Notes: generated by a model not told the origin, from the letters alone. Shown: positions 41,413 to 54,380, counted from the stretch's first letter. The stretch: 64,000 nucleotides of DNA from Coptis chinensis (GCA_015680905.1 CM027378.1:104181501-104245500), one strand, 5' to 3'. Program-made: numbers and translations.

Positions 41413-43088
41413 TCAACAGAGGAGGAGTGTCGCCATTCCCAAAGTGATAAGCGAACAAACATCAAACTTACCTTTCGGTAAGACTTTGGTCATCATATCC
41501 GACCCGTTCTTGTTGGTATGGATCTTCTCGATACACAAGTATTTGTCTTCGAATACTTCTCTAATCCAATGATAACACACGTGTATATGCATGGATCTAG
41601 AATGAAAACTCGGATTCTGGCTCAAATGGATGACGCTTTGACTGTCACATAGAACTACAAACTGTTTCTGCTTTAGCCCTAGTTCGTCGAAGAACCTCTT
41701 CATTCATAGCAACTCTTTGCAACACTTAGTGGCTGCAATATACTCGGCTTCTGTAGTGGAGAGGGCAACACACTTTTGCAACTTTGATTGCCAAGAAACT
41801 TCTCCCCCTGCAAAAGTAACCAGATAACCAGAGGTGGACTTTATCGAGTCAATATCACATGCCATGTCTGCATCAGTGTAGCCTTCAAGTAAGGGCTTAC
41901 TTCCACCAAAGCACAAACACGATTTGGAAGTGCCCTTGAGATATCTCAATATCCACTTAACACCTTCCCAATGCTCCTTCCCGGATTTGACAGAAAACGG
42001 CTTACAATGCCCACGGCGAAAGCTATATCTGGTCTTGTACACACCATTTCGTACATCGCCTAATCGATGGATGCATAAGGAATCTTTTCCATCTGACTCT
42101 GCTCATGCTCACCCTTTGGACACATCTCTTTGGTCATGCGGAACTGGCCACCAAGCGGACAACAGACTAGCTTCGCTTGATCCATGTTGAATCTCTTCAA
42201 CACCTTCTCAATGTAGCTTTCTTGAGAAAGCCACAACTTCCCACTCTTTCTGTCACGAGTGATCCGCATCCCAAGTATTTGCTTTGCTTGACCAAAATCT
42301 TTCATCTCAAAGGACTTACTCAAGTCTTTCTCCAGCTTGAATATCTTGTTGATGTTTGGGCCAACTATCAATACATCATCCACATACAGCAATAGCACTA
42401 TAAAATCCCCATCTGGAAATCTCTGAACAAACACACAATGATCGGAAGCAGACTTCTTGTATCCTTTCTTCGCCATAAAGGAATCAAACTTGATGTACCA
42501 CTGTCTCGGTGCTTGCTTCAACCCATACAAGCTCTTTATCAGCTTGCATACTAGGTGCTCTTTGCCTTTGACCTCAAACCCCTCTGGCTGGTCCATGTAG
42601 ACATCTTCTTCAAGGTCTCCATGAAGAAAAGTTGTTTAACATCTAGTTTGCTCAACCTCTAGGTTCATACTTGCGGTCATACCCAATACCACCCGGATAG
42701 AAGTCATCTTCACTACAGGAGAGAAAATCTCATCAAAGTCAATCCCTTTTCTTTGACCGAATCCCTTCACAACAAGGCGAGCTTTGTGTCTTGGGTGAGG
42801 ATTGTTCTCCTCATGCTTGACTTTGTATATCCACTTATTCTTGAGAATTTTTCATCCTTGTGGTTTCTCAACTAACTCATAAGTGTGATTCTTATGCAAA
42901 GAATCCATCTCGTCATGTATGACCTTCAACCACTTTTCTTTGTCTGTACCTTCAAGTGCCTCTTGATAGTACATAGGTTCTCCACCATCCGATAGTAGCA
43001 CGTACGTATGTGGTGGATACCTGGTTGAAGCTAGTATCTCTTTGTTTGACCTTCTTGCCCCATCTGCTGGTGCCTCAGGAGGATGCAC
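41413..43088 (-). pseudogene. Copia-2 reverse transcriptase and RNase H
   Basis: RT from about 43088 (NKEILASTRYPPHTYVLL, EALEGTDKEKWLKVIHDEMDSL) through FEVKGKEHLVCKLIKSLYGL and LLLYVDDVLIVGP (YVDD motif) to 42060. RNase H follows from 42042 to about 41413 (YTDADMACDIDSIKSTSGYL, KCVALSTTEAEYIAATKC, LCDSQSVIHL). Stops and frame breaks occur near 41704, 42060 and 42597-42850. Inactive copy. Confidence 0.9.
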
Positions 43089-43266
43089 TTCTGCTTACTC
43101 TAGTGGTGGTTCATGCATTTCATCTGCATCTTCTATACCAATAGGTTCTATCCCATCATGAGCAATAGGATTCTCATCATGAGCTTCAAACTCATGGTTC
43201 TCTCGTGCATTCTCAATGCCTTACGCGACGCTCCACGGTAGGAACTTCGGTTACGAATCAACAAGA

Positions 43267-44220
43267 TCATTGGTGAAAGCCTCGTAAATTCTCACCCTCC
43301 TTAAAGTCCGCTATGGTTTGGTCTTCCAAGAACACAACATCTCGACTTCGGATTACCTTCTTGTTAATCGGATCATAGAGTTTGTAACCAAACTTTTCAT
43401 CTCCATAACCCAGAAAAATGCACTGCTTGGCTTTGTCATCAAGCTTAGATCTCTTATCCTTCGGAATATGCACAAATGCCCTGCACCCAAATACCCTCAA
43501 GTATCCATAATCAACATCTCTGTCTGACCATACTTTCTCTAGATAATCACTATTCAGAGGCTTTGACGGCGATAGATTGATCACATGCACGGCTGTACGC
43601 ATTGCTTCTACCCAGTAGGTTCTAGGTAGCTTAGAGTGAGACAACATGCATCTCATCCTCTCTACAATGGTATGGTTCATTCTCTCTGCTATTCCATTCT
43701 GTTGCGGTGTCTTGGGAACGGTCTTCATGACTAATCCCATAACTCGCAATAATACTCTTCAAACGGCCCAATATACTCACCCCCATTATCTGAGCGAATA
43801 CACTTCAACAACTTCCCAGTCTCTCTTTACACCATATTGTGGAATTTCTCAAACACGCCAAGTACTTCATCCTTGGTATTCAGACTATAGGCCCATATCT
43901 TTCTTGACATATCATCAATGAAGGTCACGAAGCATGAAGATCCCCCATGGGACTTCACTTTTATAGGACCACATAATTCTGTGTGCACTAGTTCAAGGAC
44001 ATTGTCCTTTCGTGGAGATTCGAATCTTTGAAAGACACCTGCGCTGCTTTCCCAAAGAAGAGTTAGTACATGTATTTAAATGTGTACCTTTAATGTCTGG
44101 CAAGGCCTTTTGCTTAGCAAGAACTTCTATCCCTTTTATGCCCATGTGACACAATCTCTTTGTGCCACGCCGAGGAGGAAGCTTCTTCTTCGCGCACAGA
44201 TTCACTTCTGCTTTACGCAA
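43267..44220 (-). pseudogene. Copia-2 integrase
   Basis: The second half of the catalytic core is clear: KTPQQNGIAERMNHTIVERM, then AMRTAVHVINLSPSKPLN and the C-terminal GYDEKFGYKLYD-like stretch. The N-terminal zinc region (about 44220-43993) is in another frame. Integrase would insert the element; frame breaks prevent that here. Confidence 0.85.
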
Positions 44221-44499
44221 ACTAGTCTGTGTTTTGTAAAAATAGCAAGTTTTCTTCGTTCCCTCTGGCTGCTACAATGGAACCTTTGCTCAGTTTCCAT
44301 ACCCCGTTACCAAACGAGTTTACAAAACCATTGTCATCTAATTTCCCAAAATTTTAAATTAAAGCTTAACCGTATGTTAGGGGACATGTCTTACATCCTT
44401 GAGTGTCAAGGTGTAGCCGACATTGGTTTTCTATATGAACATCTCCAATGCCTATAATCTTCGTGGACGCTTTCATCGCTACCCATCCTCACTTCACCA

Positions 44500-45488
44500 T
44501 ATTCACCACAAATGTAGGTAGTGAAGAATCCCCTGCGATTAATGGCGTGATAGGATGCTCCTGTATCTATCACCCACTCTGTATCCTAACATGAGGTACT
44601 AAGACAACACACACCACAATTTGACACAATTCCCACTAGGTCGTCGACTAGTACGGTAGTATCTCTGCTTGTGTTTCCGTTCCTCTACACCATGTCTTCA
44701 TGTACACAATTATTCTTCTCATCCCTCTTCAGTGTTCTGCACTCATATATGAAGTATCCCTTGGTGGCATAATTGTAACATTGCCTCTCTGCCTTAGGAG
44801 TTATAGCTTCACCCCTAGATTTACTTCTATCATCACCTCTAGAACGAGATGGTTTTCTGTATCTACCTTTCCCCCGTTTCTCTGTGACAAGGATCTCTGA
44901 GTGTGAGGAGCTTCCTTTTGAACTCCTTCTAGTTTCCTCATTCAACAAAGCCGTGATAGCCATCTCCATAGTAACAATTCTATCCTTGGATGCTCCGTGT
45001 AGAGAGACTGCTAATGTCTCCCAACTTTCGGGTAGAGAGCCTAATAGAAATAAAGCCTCAACTTCGTCTCCCAAATCAATCTTCATCAAATGCATCTGAT
45101 TGATGGGATTTTGTAATTCGTTAAGATGCTCAGACATTGAAGAACCTTCTTGGTACTTCGTGTCGGCAAACTTCTTAACGACCAACACTTTGTTTCCGCC
45201 CGACTTCCTCTCATAAAGGTCTTCGAGTTTCTTTCACAAGCCAAAAGTTGTTGTCTCTTGGGATACATGGTGAAAGACATTGTCGTCAATCCACTGTCGA
45301 ATGTACCAAATTGCTTTTCTGTCAAGCTTGCTCCACTCAGCCGCGGCGACCGTTTCCGGTCTTTCTCCTCCATTCTCAATGGGTTGTGCCAAGCCTTTGC
45401 AATAAAGCAAGTCTTCCATCTTAGCTTTCCAAATGGTGTAGTTCTTCCTATTCAGACTTGTCATGCGAGTGTTCACGGAATGGTCCAT
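44500..45488 (-). pseudogene. Copia-2 gag and protease
   Basis: Gag starts at 45488 (LNRKNYTIWKAKMEDLLY), shifts frame near 45200, and continues with MLVVKKFADTKYQEGSSMSE to a degenerate zinc knuckle CYNYATKGYFIYEC, in which the second Cys and the His are Tyr. The protease (WVIDTGASYH, about 44580-44550) follows in another frame with its DTG retained. Confidence 0.85.
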
Positions 45489-45598
45489 TTCTACAAGTTA
45501 TTTAAACTCAAATCTTCTCTCAGGAATTTTGTCAAACACCTTCCGACCAAGATTTGGATAACACCCTAGACTAATCTAATCAAAGCTCTGATACCACT

Positions 45599-46342
45599 TG
45601 TTGGGGTTTATACCAATACCAATCAATTCCCCCACTACACAGATAATTTGTATTTGAACACACTTCAACTCCAGACAAATTCTAAATATCAACTACAACC
45701 TATACTAACATGCCCAACTCGCTAAACAACTATTAACAACAAATAATAATGTAAAACAGAATTAAAGCAAACGATAACACAAAGATATACCGTGGTTCGG
45801 CCAATGGTGCCTACTTCCACAAGAGCTAGTTCTTTATAAAGTGGAAGGAAGATTACAATCTCTCCTTTCAGTCTCTCACCTTACTAGATCACTTTTATCT
45901 CTTTACAGGGTTGTTTCTCTGTAAAGGTTATCTTTCAATCTTGATAGCTTTCAAGATTGGGTTTTCTCTGACTTTTGTGCTGCCTCTCGTGTGTTTGCTG
46001 GGTATTAGGTTTTGCCAAAAACTTCCAACTCTTATTGCAAACTCGCGGTCCACAAAATTAGAGTTCTTCTGAAAATAGACTCGAGCGTGGGGTGCGCCTC
46101 GAGCAAGCACAAGTCGAGCGCAGGGTGCGCTCACTCTACTGGAAGTCCATCAAGGCACGAGCGCAGGTCGCGCTCCTAACAAGGCAAATCTGAGCGCATG
46201 GCGCGCTGAAGCTCCTGGATGTCGAACAAGGCATGGGCACATGCCGTGCCTCGTGGAAGACCAAACTGAGCACAGGGTGCGCTCAACATTCTTCATGCAG
46301 GCCGAACTTCAGTTCCTCCTCATGTGAGGGATAACTCCAACA
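45599..46342 (-). repeat. Copia-2 5' LTR with GAGCGC palindrome cluster
   Basis: 744-bp intact LTR. Between 46083 and 46284 it carries five imperfect palindromes of the form GAGCGCAGGGTGCGCTC. The right flank AATAT (46343-46347) is the target duplication. Confidence 0.92.
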
Positions 46343-46347
46343 AATAT

Positions 46348-47946
46348 GATCCTTGCCTCCTTGCTAACATTTCATGTGCGAACTGTCTTTCATCCTTTTT
46401 ATAGTCGTGTAACTTGTTCTTTGAATTGCAGTTTGTAGATTTTTGTGCAGAGATGTTGGCAAATCAAGTTCTGATACTGGTGGTGATCCCATTTTACTAG
46501 AATCTCCTACTAACTGTTAGGCGTCCCTAAAAGTAGTTGAATTGATGCTATGTTTTAGGTTTTGGTTGATTTCACTTTTATCTTCAAATTCTGTGATTTG
46601 ATTCACTGTTGTGTTTGCAGTCTAATAAAGAGCTTAGGAGTATGGATTTTGCTGTTTTTAACCTTGTTAAAAATAGAGTTTTCGCAGAATCCCGCATGAT
46701 GGTCATGGTTGTGTTTCTAGTTGTTCAGATGACCATTGAATTTCCCTTTAACCATTATCATGCCGGATCAATTGAAATACTAGATTCTCCAAATACATCA
46801 TCGCCTTGTCCCAAATAATCATGTATGAAACCTTGAACTTTTTTATCTGATTCAGTATTTAACCTAAGTACGCAGGAAAATCTCCAGAAAAGAGAAGGGT
46901 TTGATACGCGTCACTGAACTCAAGTGTCTGTTTGGCCATCTGTTAAAACTTAGTTCACGTGGTCATTGATGATAAAATGCTGTGTATTTTGCATCGCCAT
47001 TCTACTTCTGCACTGTTGATATCATATGATAAATTCCGGCGTCGTGAACTTTATATTGTTGATGGCTCCTTTGCCATTGTATACTGCTGTTTATTTTCCC
47101 AACTGAATCAGTAAAATAAAAGCAGTTTTTATATGGTCAAGACATGACAAACTGGCGGCTGAAAAACTTATTAGCTCTGATTATTTGCTTCTCAGAGGAT
47201 ATATGGAGTCCCTTTCTAACTCGCTATCATCTCATTTGAATAAGAGAAGAGCTAGTGGTAAGAGAAAGTTTATGCCGAAATTTGTGTTGCGTTGCAAGTT
47301 ATAGGGCCCTCCCCTCTGGAGATCCATAACTGTGAAGAGTTCGGCTTGTCCAGACTCCAGTAGCCAGTAAGTGCTACAAAGCTAAGATTCCCTAAACGCT
47401 TCGGTCTCTTTGGTTGCCATGTCCGCACGTTTTTTTTTTTTTCTAAAATGATGCATCAAAGGTATTGGATGCATTCCTTCATATAGATCAAACGAAAACG
47501 TGTACCACTGTAATATATGGCCCTTTTGGCATGAAATATGTGAAAAGGTAACCACAAACAACCCGACTCTCAAACAATCCTCGCTCTCTACATCAGCAAC
47601 CCAAATTTTTGCAAGTTTTGAATAGATCGTCCTTAGAGTATGGCCAATGGGTCGTGTACAGCGACGTAGGCTCCACATAGAAGCCACCACGGTTTAACCG
47701 AATCTTTTTGCATAATGTGCAAAACCAAATTGTGTTGGCTTCCCATTGGTTTAGTGGGTAGTTAGAAACTTAGAATTGCAAAATTTGTGGAGACCTATTT
47801 TTCAAAGTAGTCGGTAGTTGGAATTGATAGACTTTTAAAAATGTGTAAAACTATATTTATTTTTAAACAATCATTTAAACATTTTTAAGGTATCCGCTCA
47901 TATTAGTCATGAAAGAGGAAACAAAGCAAAAACTAATCAAATTCCT
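46348..47946. other. Host sequence, no gene recognised
   Basis: Sequence that was contiguous with 28.9-29.0 kb before Copia-2 inserted. Short frames only (for example 46609-46818, +); none has a recognisable domain. The 3' UTR of the F-box gene probably lies within the last few hundred bases. Confidence 0.35.
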
Positions 47947-49188
47947 TCATAATAATTCATTACATGGCATAGCAGTAGGTGAAACAAGGGTTCCAGTGTA
48001 AGCAAAGACCTGACGACTGCTACCTCTATCCCCAGTTCCTAGAAACCGTATTTCTCTTCTCCGCCCGCTTTTGGGATCATACAAAGCCCAGCTATTGTTG
48101 TTAAACACAATCAAAACCTCTCCACACTTGAAAACACACACCGGTCTAAACGCATAAAAGTTTTCCTCGTCTAACGATATCACATATACTTTACTCCAAG
48201 ACTCCATCACTCCAAATTGCTTTAATATCCATATGTCAATGTGGGAAGGGGAATGCCTGTCAAAGTCGACCGTATAAAGACAACCTCCCAAGGTACCAAA
48301 GTGATAACAACGATCATCATGTGCGATCTCTGGAGGTAATGGAGTAAACTGAAACGTCTGATTCCCCAAATCCAAAGAACTGATCCCAACACTATATTGA
48401 TTGATTTCTTTTCGCGCCAGCCAGTGAAGTGCTCCATCTAAGAGAAAGTAACCCGACGAGTGTGAAGTTACTGGGATAAATGGGACATTTCTTATTATTG
48501 TCCACGAAGCCGATCCGAGTGTGCACATCTCAATTTTTAGTTCACACTCGTAATCTTCGCTAGCATCATAGAAATCTCCAAAATCGTCCGGGTATACCTT
48601 TGTCATTGCCAAAACCATGTACTCATTAAGAATAGGATTCTGACCAAAAGAAAAAGCATGGATTCCAATCGTATTACAAGTTGGTAGCTGTAAGATTTCT
48701 CCAGTAAATGGATTCCAAACATAGAGTTCACCAATCTTCATCGGATCCGTTACAGGACGATGCAAACCGGAATCCCCTAAACAGAGCAACCCATTACAAG
48801 AGCCACAAACACCAAATGAACGCAGATGTGGGGGCAGTACTGGAAGAGGCTTCTTTGACTCATCATTACACCCAACATTCTCTATTGTAAAAGATTTCGT
48901 GTTATCGATATGATAGGCAATTTCGTCAGTCTCGAGTCTCTTAATATGATTAACGAAGACTAAAATATCAGGATCTCTAAGTTGGGGTGCCCGAGAAAGA
49001 TGCATAGGAACTAGGTAAGGATTAGAGATTAAAGTGTACCATGATTTGCATACAGATTTGCACCGAATCAGATATCTGATGTGTAGCCTAGAGAATATGT
49101 TCAAGGAAATATCTTCTGGGACATTCCATAAACATGCCATCTGATCCATGCAAGAACACGTTGAACCAACTCTCTCTATTGTAAACAA
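47947..49188 (-). CDS. F-box protein with FBA-type C-terminal domain
   Basis: Uninterrupted 413-aa frame with no intron. Residues about 18-62 are an F-box (LWNVPEDISLNIFSRLHIRYLIRCKSVCKSWYTLISNPYLV), which binds SKP1/ASK in an SCF ubiquitin ligase. Residues about 125-390 are an F-box-associated region typical of plant CPR1/CPR30-like proteins: CNGLLCLGD, LYVWNPFTGEILQLP, ALHWLARKE, ISSLDLGNQTF, LGGCLYTVDF, MESWSKVYVI, WALYDPKSGRR. The target is unknown. I use the first ATG (49186-49188); Met14 or Met17, right before the F-box, are also possible starts. It is on the minus strand, flanked by transposons on both sides yet intact. Confidence 0.9.
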   Translation of the reverse strand: MFTIERVGSTCSCMDQMACLWNVPEDISLNIFSRLHIRYLIRCKSVCKSWYTLISNPYLVPMHLSRAPQLRDPDILVFVNHIKRLETDEIAYHIDNTKSFTIENVGCNDESKKPLPVLPPHLRSFGVCGSCNGLLCLGDSGLHRPVTDPMKIGELYVWNPFTGEILQLPTCNTIGIHAFSFGQNPILNEYMVLAMTKVYPDDFGDFYDASEDYECELKIEMCTLGSASWTIIRNVPFIPVTSHSSGYFLLDGALHWLARKEINQYSVGISSLDLGNQTFQFTPLPPEIAHDDRCYHFGTLGGCLYTVDFDRHSPSHIDIWILKQFGVMESWSKVYVISLDEENFYAFRPVCVFKCGEVLIVFNNNSWALYDPKSGRRREIRFLGTGDRGSSRQVFAYTGTLVSPTAMPCNELL

Positions 49189-49581
49189 CTCAAACCCTTA
49201 ATGTAAATCTAATCTGGTCAGACAAAAATAAATCCCTTGAGAGAAACTTCTGTATACTTTGTCGATGGATTCAACATAAAAGGATTTCTAATAGTAATGG
49301 AATTAAACTTATTTTTTTTAAAAATATGTATTCGACAAAGAAATTGGAGAAACAGAAAGAATAGAAACTTACGTATAGCAAAAGCTGCTGCTCTCTAGCC
49401 TCTAGGTCTGAAACTGCTACGATATTTATAGGATAAAACTCTGTTACGATATTTTCCGATGTTTCAGAGATTTGTTTATATATCTCGTGGACTATGTTTT
49501 GTCAAAATTTCGGTATATGTCAGCTTTTCCTTTTTGGCAACAAATCAGGTGTCAACCGGGCAAAAAAAATAAAAATAAATT

Positions 49582-49656
49582 GGGGATGCAGGGATTCAAA
49601 CCCTGAATTTCAGGTCCTAAAGAGTCGGAGCACAATCAGGCTATGGGCTTATAACA
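49582..49656 (-). repeat. tRNA-like/SINE head remnant
   Basis: The minus strand holds ATAGCCTGATTGTG (A-box-like) and GGTTTGAATCCC (B box), followed by TGCATCCCC. The 5' acceptor strand does not pair with the 3' part, so it is not a functional tRNA. Probably a SINE or pseudo-tRNA. Confidence 0.35.
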
Positions 49657-49789
49657 TCAGCATGTTTTGTGCAACATCCCCGTTTATTTCCTCTGTATGC
49701 TTTAGCCCCCACCCTCCTCCCAGTTCTTTTATTTAGAGGTTTACTAGATTTTGGACCCGGGCATACGCCCGGGATCTATTAAATATTTT

Positions 49790-50345
49790 GTGTGCTGAAA
49801 AGGCTTTATAAAATGTCTCACACAAATTTTCCAATATATTTTTATTGAAAATAAATCGAAATATGTTAATGAAAGCAACCGACATGGTGCATAAGTACTT
49901 AGAAATTAAGAGATCAAATTGAGATAGCATCTTCACTTTTATGGTTTAGGATATTAATCCATAATTTTCAAATAAAATTATCTTTAAACTCGATCTAGCT
50001 TGTATAATAGTGTTTTTTTAGATTTATGGTGATTTAGCAAAGAAATTTTCCAAAATATATTTTTATTGAAAATAAACCAAATATGTTAATGAGCAGCCGA
50101 TTATGGTGCATAAATACTTGGAAACTAAGGGATCAAATTGAGATAGCCGAAAGCAAATGATTATGGTGTATAAGTACTTGGAAACTAAGGGATCAAATTG
50201 AGATAGCCTCTTCACTTTGTGGTTTAGGATATTAATCCGTAATTTTCAAATAGAATTATCTTAAACTCTCGATCTAGCTTGTATAATAGTTTTATTAGAT
50301 TTATGGTGATTTAACGGTAAATCATCACCGAAATTACGTATTAAT
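49790..50345 (+). repeat. Tandem duplication inside the Helitron 3' part
   Basis: The block TTTTTATTGAAAATAAA..GGTGCATAAGTACTTAGAAA..GATCAAATTGAGATAGC..CTTCACTTT..TTTAGGATATTAATCC occurs twice (from about 49840 and 50060). A short extra copy of the middle part lies at 50150-50205. Confidence 0.75.
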
Positions 50346-50799
50346 GTGTACAAATCACTAAAATAGATTGATTGTTTCCATATCCTCAAAGAATACACCA
50401 CTCTCACTTGAAAAAGATTTATCACATGAACGTGTCCTACGAACGGGTGCCGTTATATTAAATTATTCTAAAAAATATTAGCAACTATGCATAGCTATGA
50501 GATATGAAAATTATATTAATTACTCAATTAAATTTCTTGCACCATTCTCTATAAAAAGGAAGCATCAAACTTTGATAAAACTCATCGACTTCTTTTCATT
50601 GTTAGTTTTAACAATAGAAGTTTGATTGAAGTTTTTTTAGAATGTCCAATTTGGTGAAGATAATATTTAAGCTACTTGAATAGCAAGGCATTCCCAATCA
50701 CAATAAAAGAAGTATGATGAACATTACTTAAAATGCAAAACTATATTTGTCGAGACATTTATTCCCCCTACATATAATACAAATATATTTTAGGGTTAT

Positions 50800-53720
50800 T
50801 AGTTGAATGCATTTGCATCAAGTTTATGATTTTTCATTAATTATTCTTTTGAGGTTAGTTTAATGTAGTGCGTTGCATCCAGTTTCCAAATTCTCATTAA
50901 TTATTCTTTTGAGGTTAGTTCAATGCAGTTGCATCAAGTTTCGATTTCCCATCAATTATTATTTAAGGTTAGTTCATTGCAAATTGCATCCATTTTATGA
51001 TATCAATGCTACTTATTCATTAAGGTTAATTCAAGATTTAAATCCAGTTTTTATGTTTTAGATTAATTAGTATTTGAGATTAGTTTATTGAATTTGCATC
51101 CGTGTTCTAATCTCTCGTTAATTACTTTTGATGTTAGTTCAATACATCCGTGATCCAATTTCTGATTTCACAAGAATTGTTTTTCTAGGTTAGTTCGATA
51201 GTTTACAATTTCTATATAGTTTGCATACATGTAAGAGTCTGTTTTTTTAAACTCACTTTCATTTTGGGTTTCTAATTACTTTCGTAATTACTCATGTGAG
51301 AAGGCTAAAACCGACATTTATGTTTTTTTTAGGTCGGTCATGCAGTTACATTCGACTTCGATTTTCAGAAACTATTTTTTTGAGGATATTTCAATGCATT
51401 TGCATCCAATTTCTGATTTCCCATTAGTTAATATCTTATTTTAGTTTAATGCAATTGCATCTAGTTTTGGTTTTTTTGTTAATTATTCTTTGAGGTTAGT
51501 TCAATGCACGGAGGAATTTATGTTAATTGTTCTTTGAGGTTAGTTCAATACATTTGTATCAAGTTTTTCGATTTCCGTTAATTATTTTTGAGGTTAGTTC
51601 AATGCAGTTACATCACATTTATAATTTCCCGATAATTATTCATTTAGGTTAGTTCAGATGTAGTTTCATCCATTTTCAATGTTTAGTTAATTAGTCTTTG
51701 AGATTAGTTCATTGCATTTGGATCTAGTTTTCGATTTCCGTTAATAACTCTTTAAAGGTTAGTTCAATACATATGCATCTAGTCTCTGATTATTTATGCT
51801 TTGAAGTTAGTCCGATGCAATTATATCTAGTTTCTGATTTCCCGTTAATTATTTTTTGAGATTATTTCAATACTTTTGCATTTAGTTTCCGATTTCCCAC
51901 CAATTATTCTATGAGGTTAGTTTAATGCAGTTGCATTCGGTTTTTTATTTTATGTTAATTATTTTTTGAGTTTAGTTCAATGTATTTGCATTCAGTTTCC
52001 GATTTCTCGAGGGATTAATTATTATCTGAGGTTTGTTTGATGTATTTGCATACCGTTTCCGATTTCCCATTAAATATTTTTCAAGGATTTGTATACAACT
52101 TCTAATTTCCCTTTAGTTATTATCCGACGTTAGTTTAATGCAATTGCACCCAGTTTTCAATTTCTAGTTAATTACTTTTTAGTTTAGTTTATTGCATTTG
52201 CATAAAGTTTTCAATTTCCGTTAATTACTCTTTGAGCTTCGGTTATGCATTTGAATCCAATTTCCAATTTCAATGTGGTGTATAATACCAACTTCTACAA
52301 ATCCATTCAGAGTGTCCTTGCAAACATGACATAAAAAGTCAATTATGTTTGATTTACTATGTGACTCATTGAAGATTACTGAGTTCTCTTTCCCATTAAT
52401 TATTCTTTAAATTATGCATGGCTTACTATGTAGAATCTTCAAAGATTATCTACTTAACGGGTGTTGTTATATTAATTATTTTGAAAAATATTTGTAAATA
52501 TACAAAACTTTTATATATTAATATTATATTGATCACTCAACCAAATTTCTTATAACGTGAAAACCTTATTCTCCATTAAAAAAAAAACTCATGTACCTTT
52601 AATAAAACCCTTCAACTTCATTTTGTTGTTTAATAATAGAAGTTTGATTGAAGTTTTGTGAGATTGCCTAATAAGGTGAAGTTCATATATATTGTAGCTA
52701 CTTGAATAGCAAAGAGTTCCCAATCATACGGGAAGAGATAAGATAAACATCATTTTAAATGCAAAATTATACTTTTACCGAGACATTCCCACAATATATA
52801 ACCCAACTATGTTTTGAGGTTAGTTTAATGTATTTGCATCCGGTTTCGATTTTCAGTTATTTATATTTTGAGGTTAGTTCAATTTTTTCCAATTCCCGTT
52901 ATTTATTTTTTCGGTTCAATGCAGTTTCATCCAGTTCATTTCTTGTTAATTATTCTTTTTGATTAGTTCAATACATTTGCATCTAATTTTCAATTCCCTA
53001 TTAATTATTTTTGAGGTTTTTCAATACATTTGCATCCAGGTTCTGATTTCCCATTAATTATTCTCAGATTAGTTTAATGCATTTGCATCCAGTTTTACAT
53101 TTCGTTTATTATTTGATAAAGTTACATTTGCATCTAGTTTCCGATTTCTCATTAATTATTGTTTGAGATTAGTTCAATGAATTTGCATCCAGTTTCCTAT
53201 TTACCATTAATTATTTCTTGAGGTTAGTTCAATGCATTTGCATCCAGTTTATTTTTTTGAGAGATTAGTTCGGTCACGGTTCCATCCGGTTTCCGATTTC
53301 CCATTAATTATTTTTTAATATTAGTTCCACGATTTGCATCATGTTTCCAATTAATAATTAATTTTTTCTTTGATGTTAATTCAATGCAATTGCATCCAGT
53401 TTGATTTTCTATTAATTTAATCTTTGAGGGTTAGCTCAATGCATTTGCATCCAGTTTCGATTTTTCGACAATTATTTTTTATGTTAGTTTGATGTATTTG
53501 CATCCAAGTTTTGATTTTCCGTTAATTATTCTTTGAGGTTAGTTTAATACAGTTGTATCCATATATATTCCAATTTTCTATTAATTACTTTTTTAAGATT
53601 AGTTTAATGTTTGCATTTGCATCCAGTTCCGATTTTCCGTTAAATACTATTTGAGGTTAGTTCGATACATTTGCATCCAGTTTTCGGTTCCCCATTAATT
53701 GTTTTTTTACGTTAGTTTCA
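50800..53720 (+). repeat. Diverged 55-60-bp minisatellite in two blocks
   Basis: Dozens of imperfect units with the consensus GAGGTTAGTTCAATGCATTTG followed by CATCCAGTTTCCGATTTCCCATTAATTATT. They run from about 50800-52290 and 52800-53720. The segment between the blocks (about 52450-52800) is a diverged copy of 50430-50790, so spacer plus array is itself duplicated (higher-order repeat). Confidence 0.85.
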
Positions 53721-53774
53721 TTCAGTATTATATATATTTTAAAATATTTGTCATTATTATTTGCTTTTTTTTTT

Positions 53775-54380
53775 TTTTTTTATATAATTTTCTATTATAT
53801 ATTTTGTGATGTTATTTTTTGTATAATTGTTTTTAACTATGTTTTGAGGCCATGTTAAGGATATATTCAAATAAGTCGATGTTTTATCATAGACACTAAA
53901 ATTATATGATTTGTAGTAAGGAATTAGTTTATACAAATTACATATTTTTAGCAATTTTTTTTTTTGATCAAATATATAAGAATTGGAACACTAAAAGTGT
54001 TTGATTCGTAATAGAAAATTACTTTTTACAAATCACCTATTTTGTAGCAATTGTTAAAAATATCTGTCATTATTGCTTTGCCGTTATTTTTTTTTCCATT
54101 TTCTATTATATATTTTGTGATGTTATTTTTTGTATAATTGTTTTTAACTATGTTTTGAGGCCGTGTTAAGAATATATTTGAAATAAGTCGGTGTTTTATC
54201 ATAGACACTAAAATTGTATGATTTGTAATAAGGAATTTTACAAATTACCTATTTTTTTTTTTATTTGATCAAATATATAAGAATTGGAACACTAAAAGTG
54301 TTTGATTCATAATAGGAAATTACCTTTTACAAATCACCTATTTTTTAGCAATTTTTTTTATTTGATCAAATATGTAAGAA
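53775..54380 (+). repeat. 311-bp tandem duplication in the Helitron 5' part
   Basis: TCTATTATATATTTTGTGATG at 53791 recurs at 54102, with the following ~260 bp (AACTATGTTTTGAGGCC, TTTTATCATAGACACTAAAA, GATCAAATAT) conserved. Confidence 0.8.

Larger units (their letters stand above)
29007..46342 (-). mobile_element. Ty1-copia element Copia-2, 3' LTR split by an 11.6-kb insertion
   Basis: Minus-strand copia element. 5' LTR 45599-46342 (744 bp); PBS GCTCTGATACCA (45585-45596, exact complement of the initiator-Met tRNA end); broken gag, protease, integrase, RT and RNase H; PPT at 41363-41375; 3' LTR. The 3' LTR exists as 40896-41362 plus 29007-29290, which together rebuild the 744-bp LTR once an 8-bp duplication is removed. 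The outer target duplication AATAT is present at 29002-29006 and 46343-46347, proving that both halves belong to one insertion. Without the 11.6-kb insert the element is about 5.7 kb, normal for copia. Confidence 0.9.

Noticed and set aside
49582-49656. Functional tRNA gene
   Set aside because: A and B boxes are recognisable but the acceptor stem does not pair and the anticodon arm is poor.
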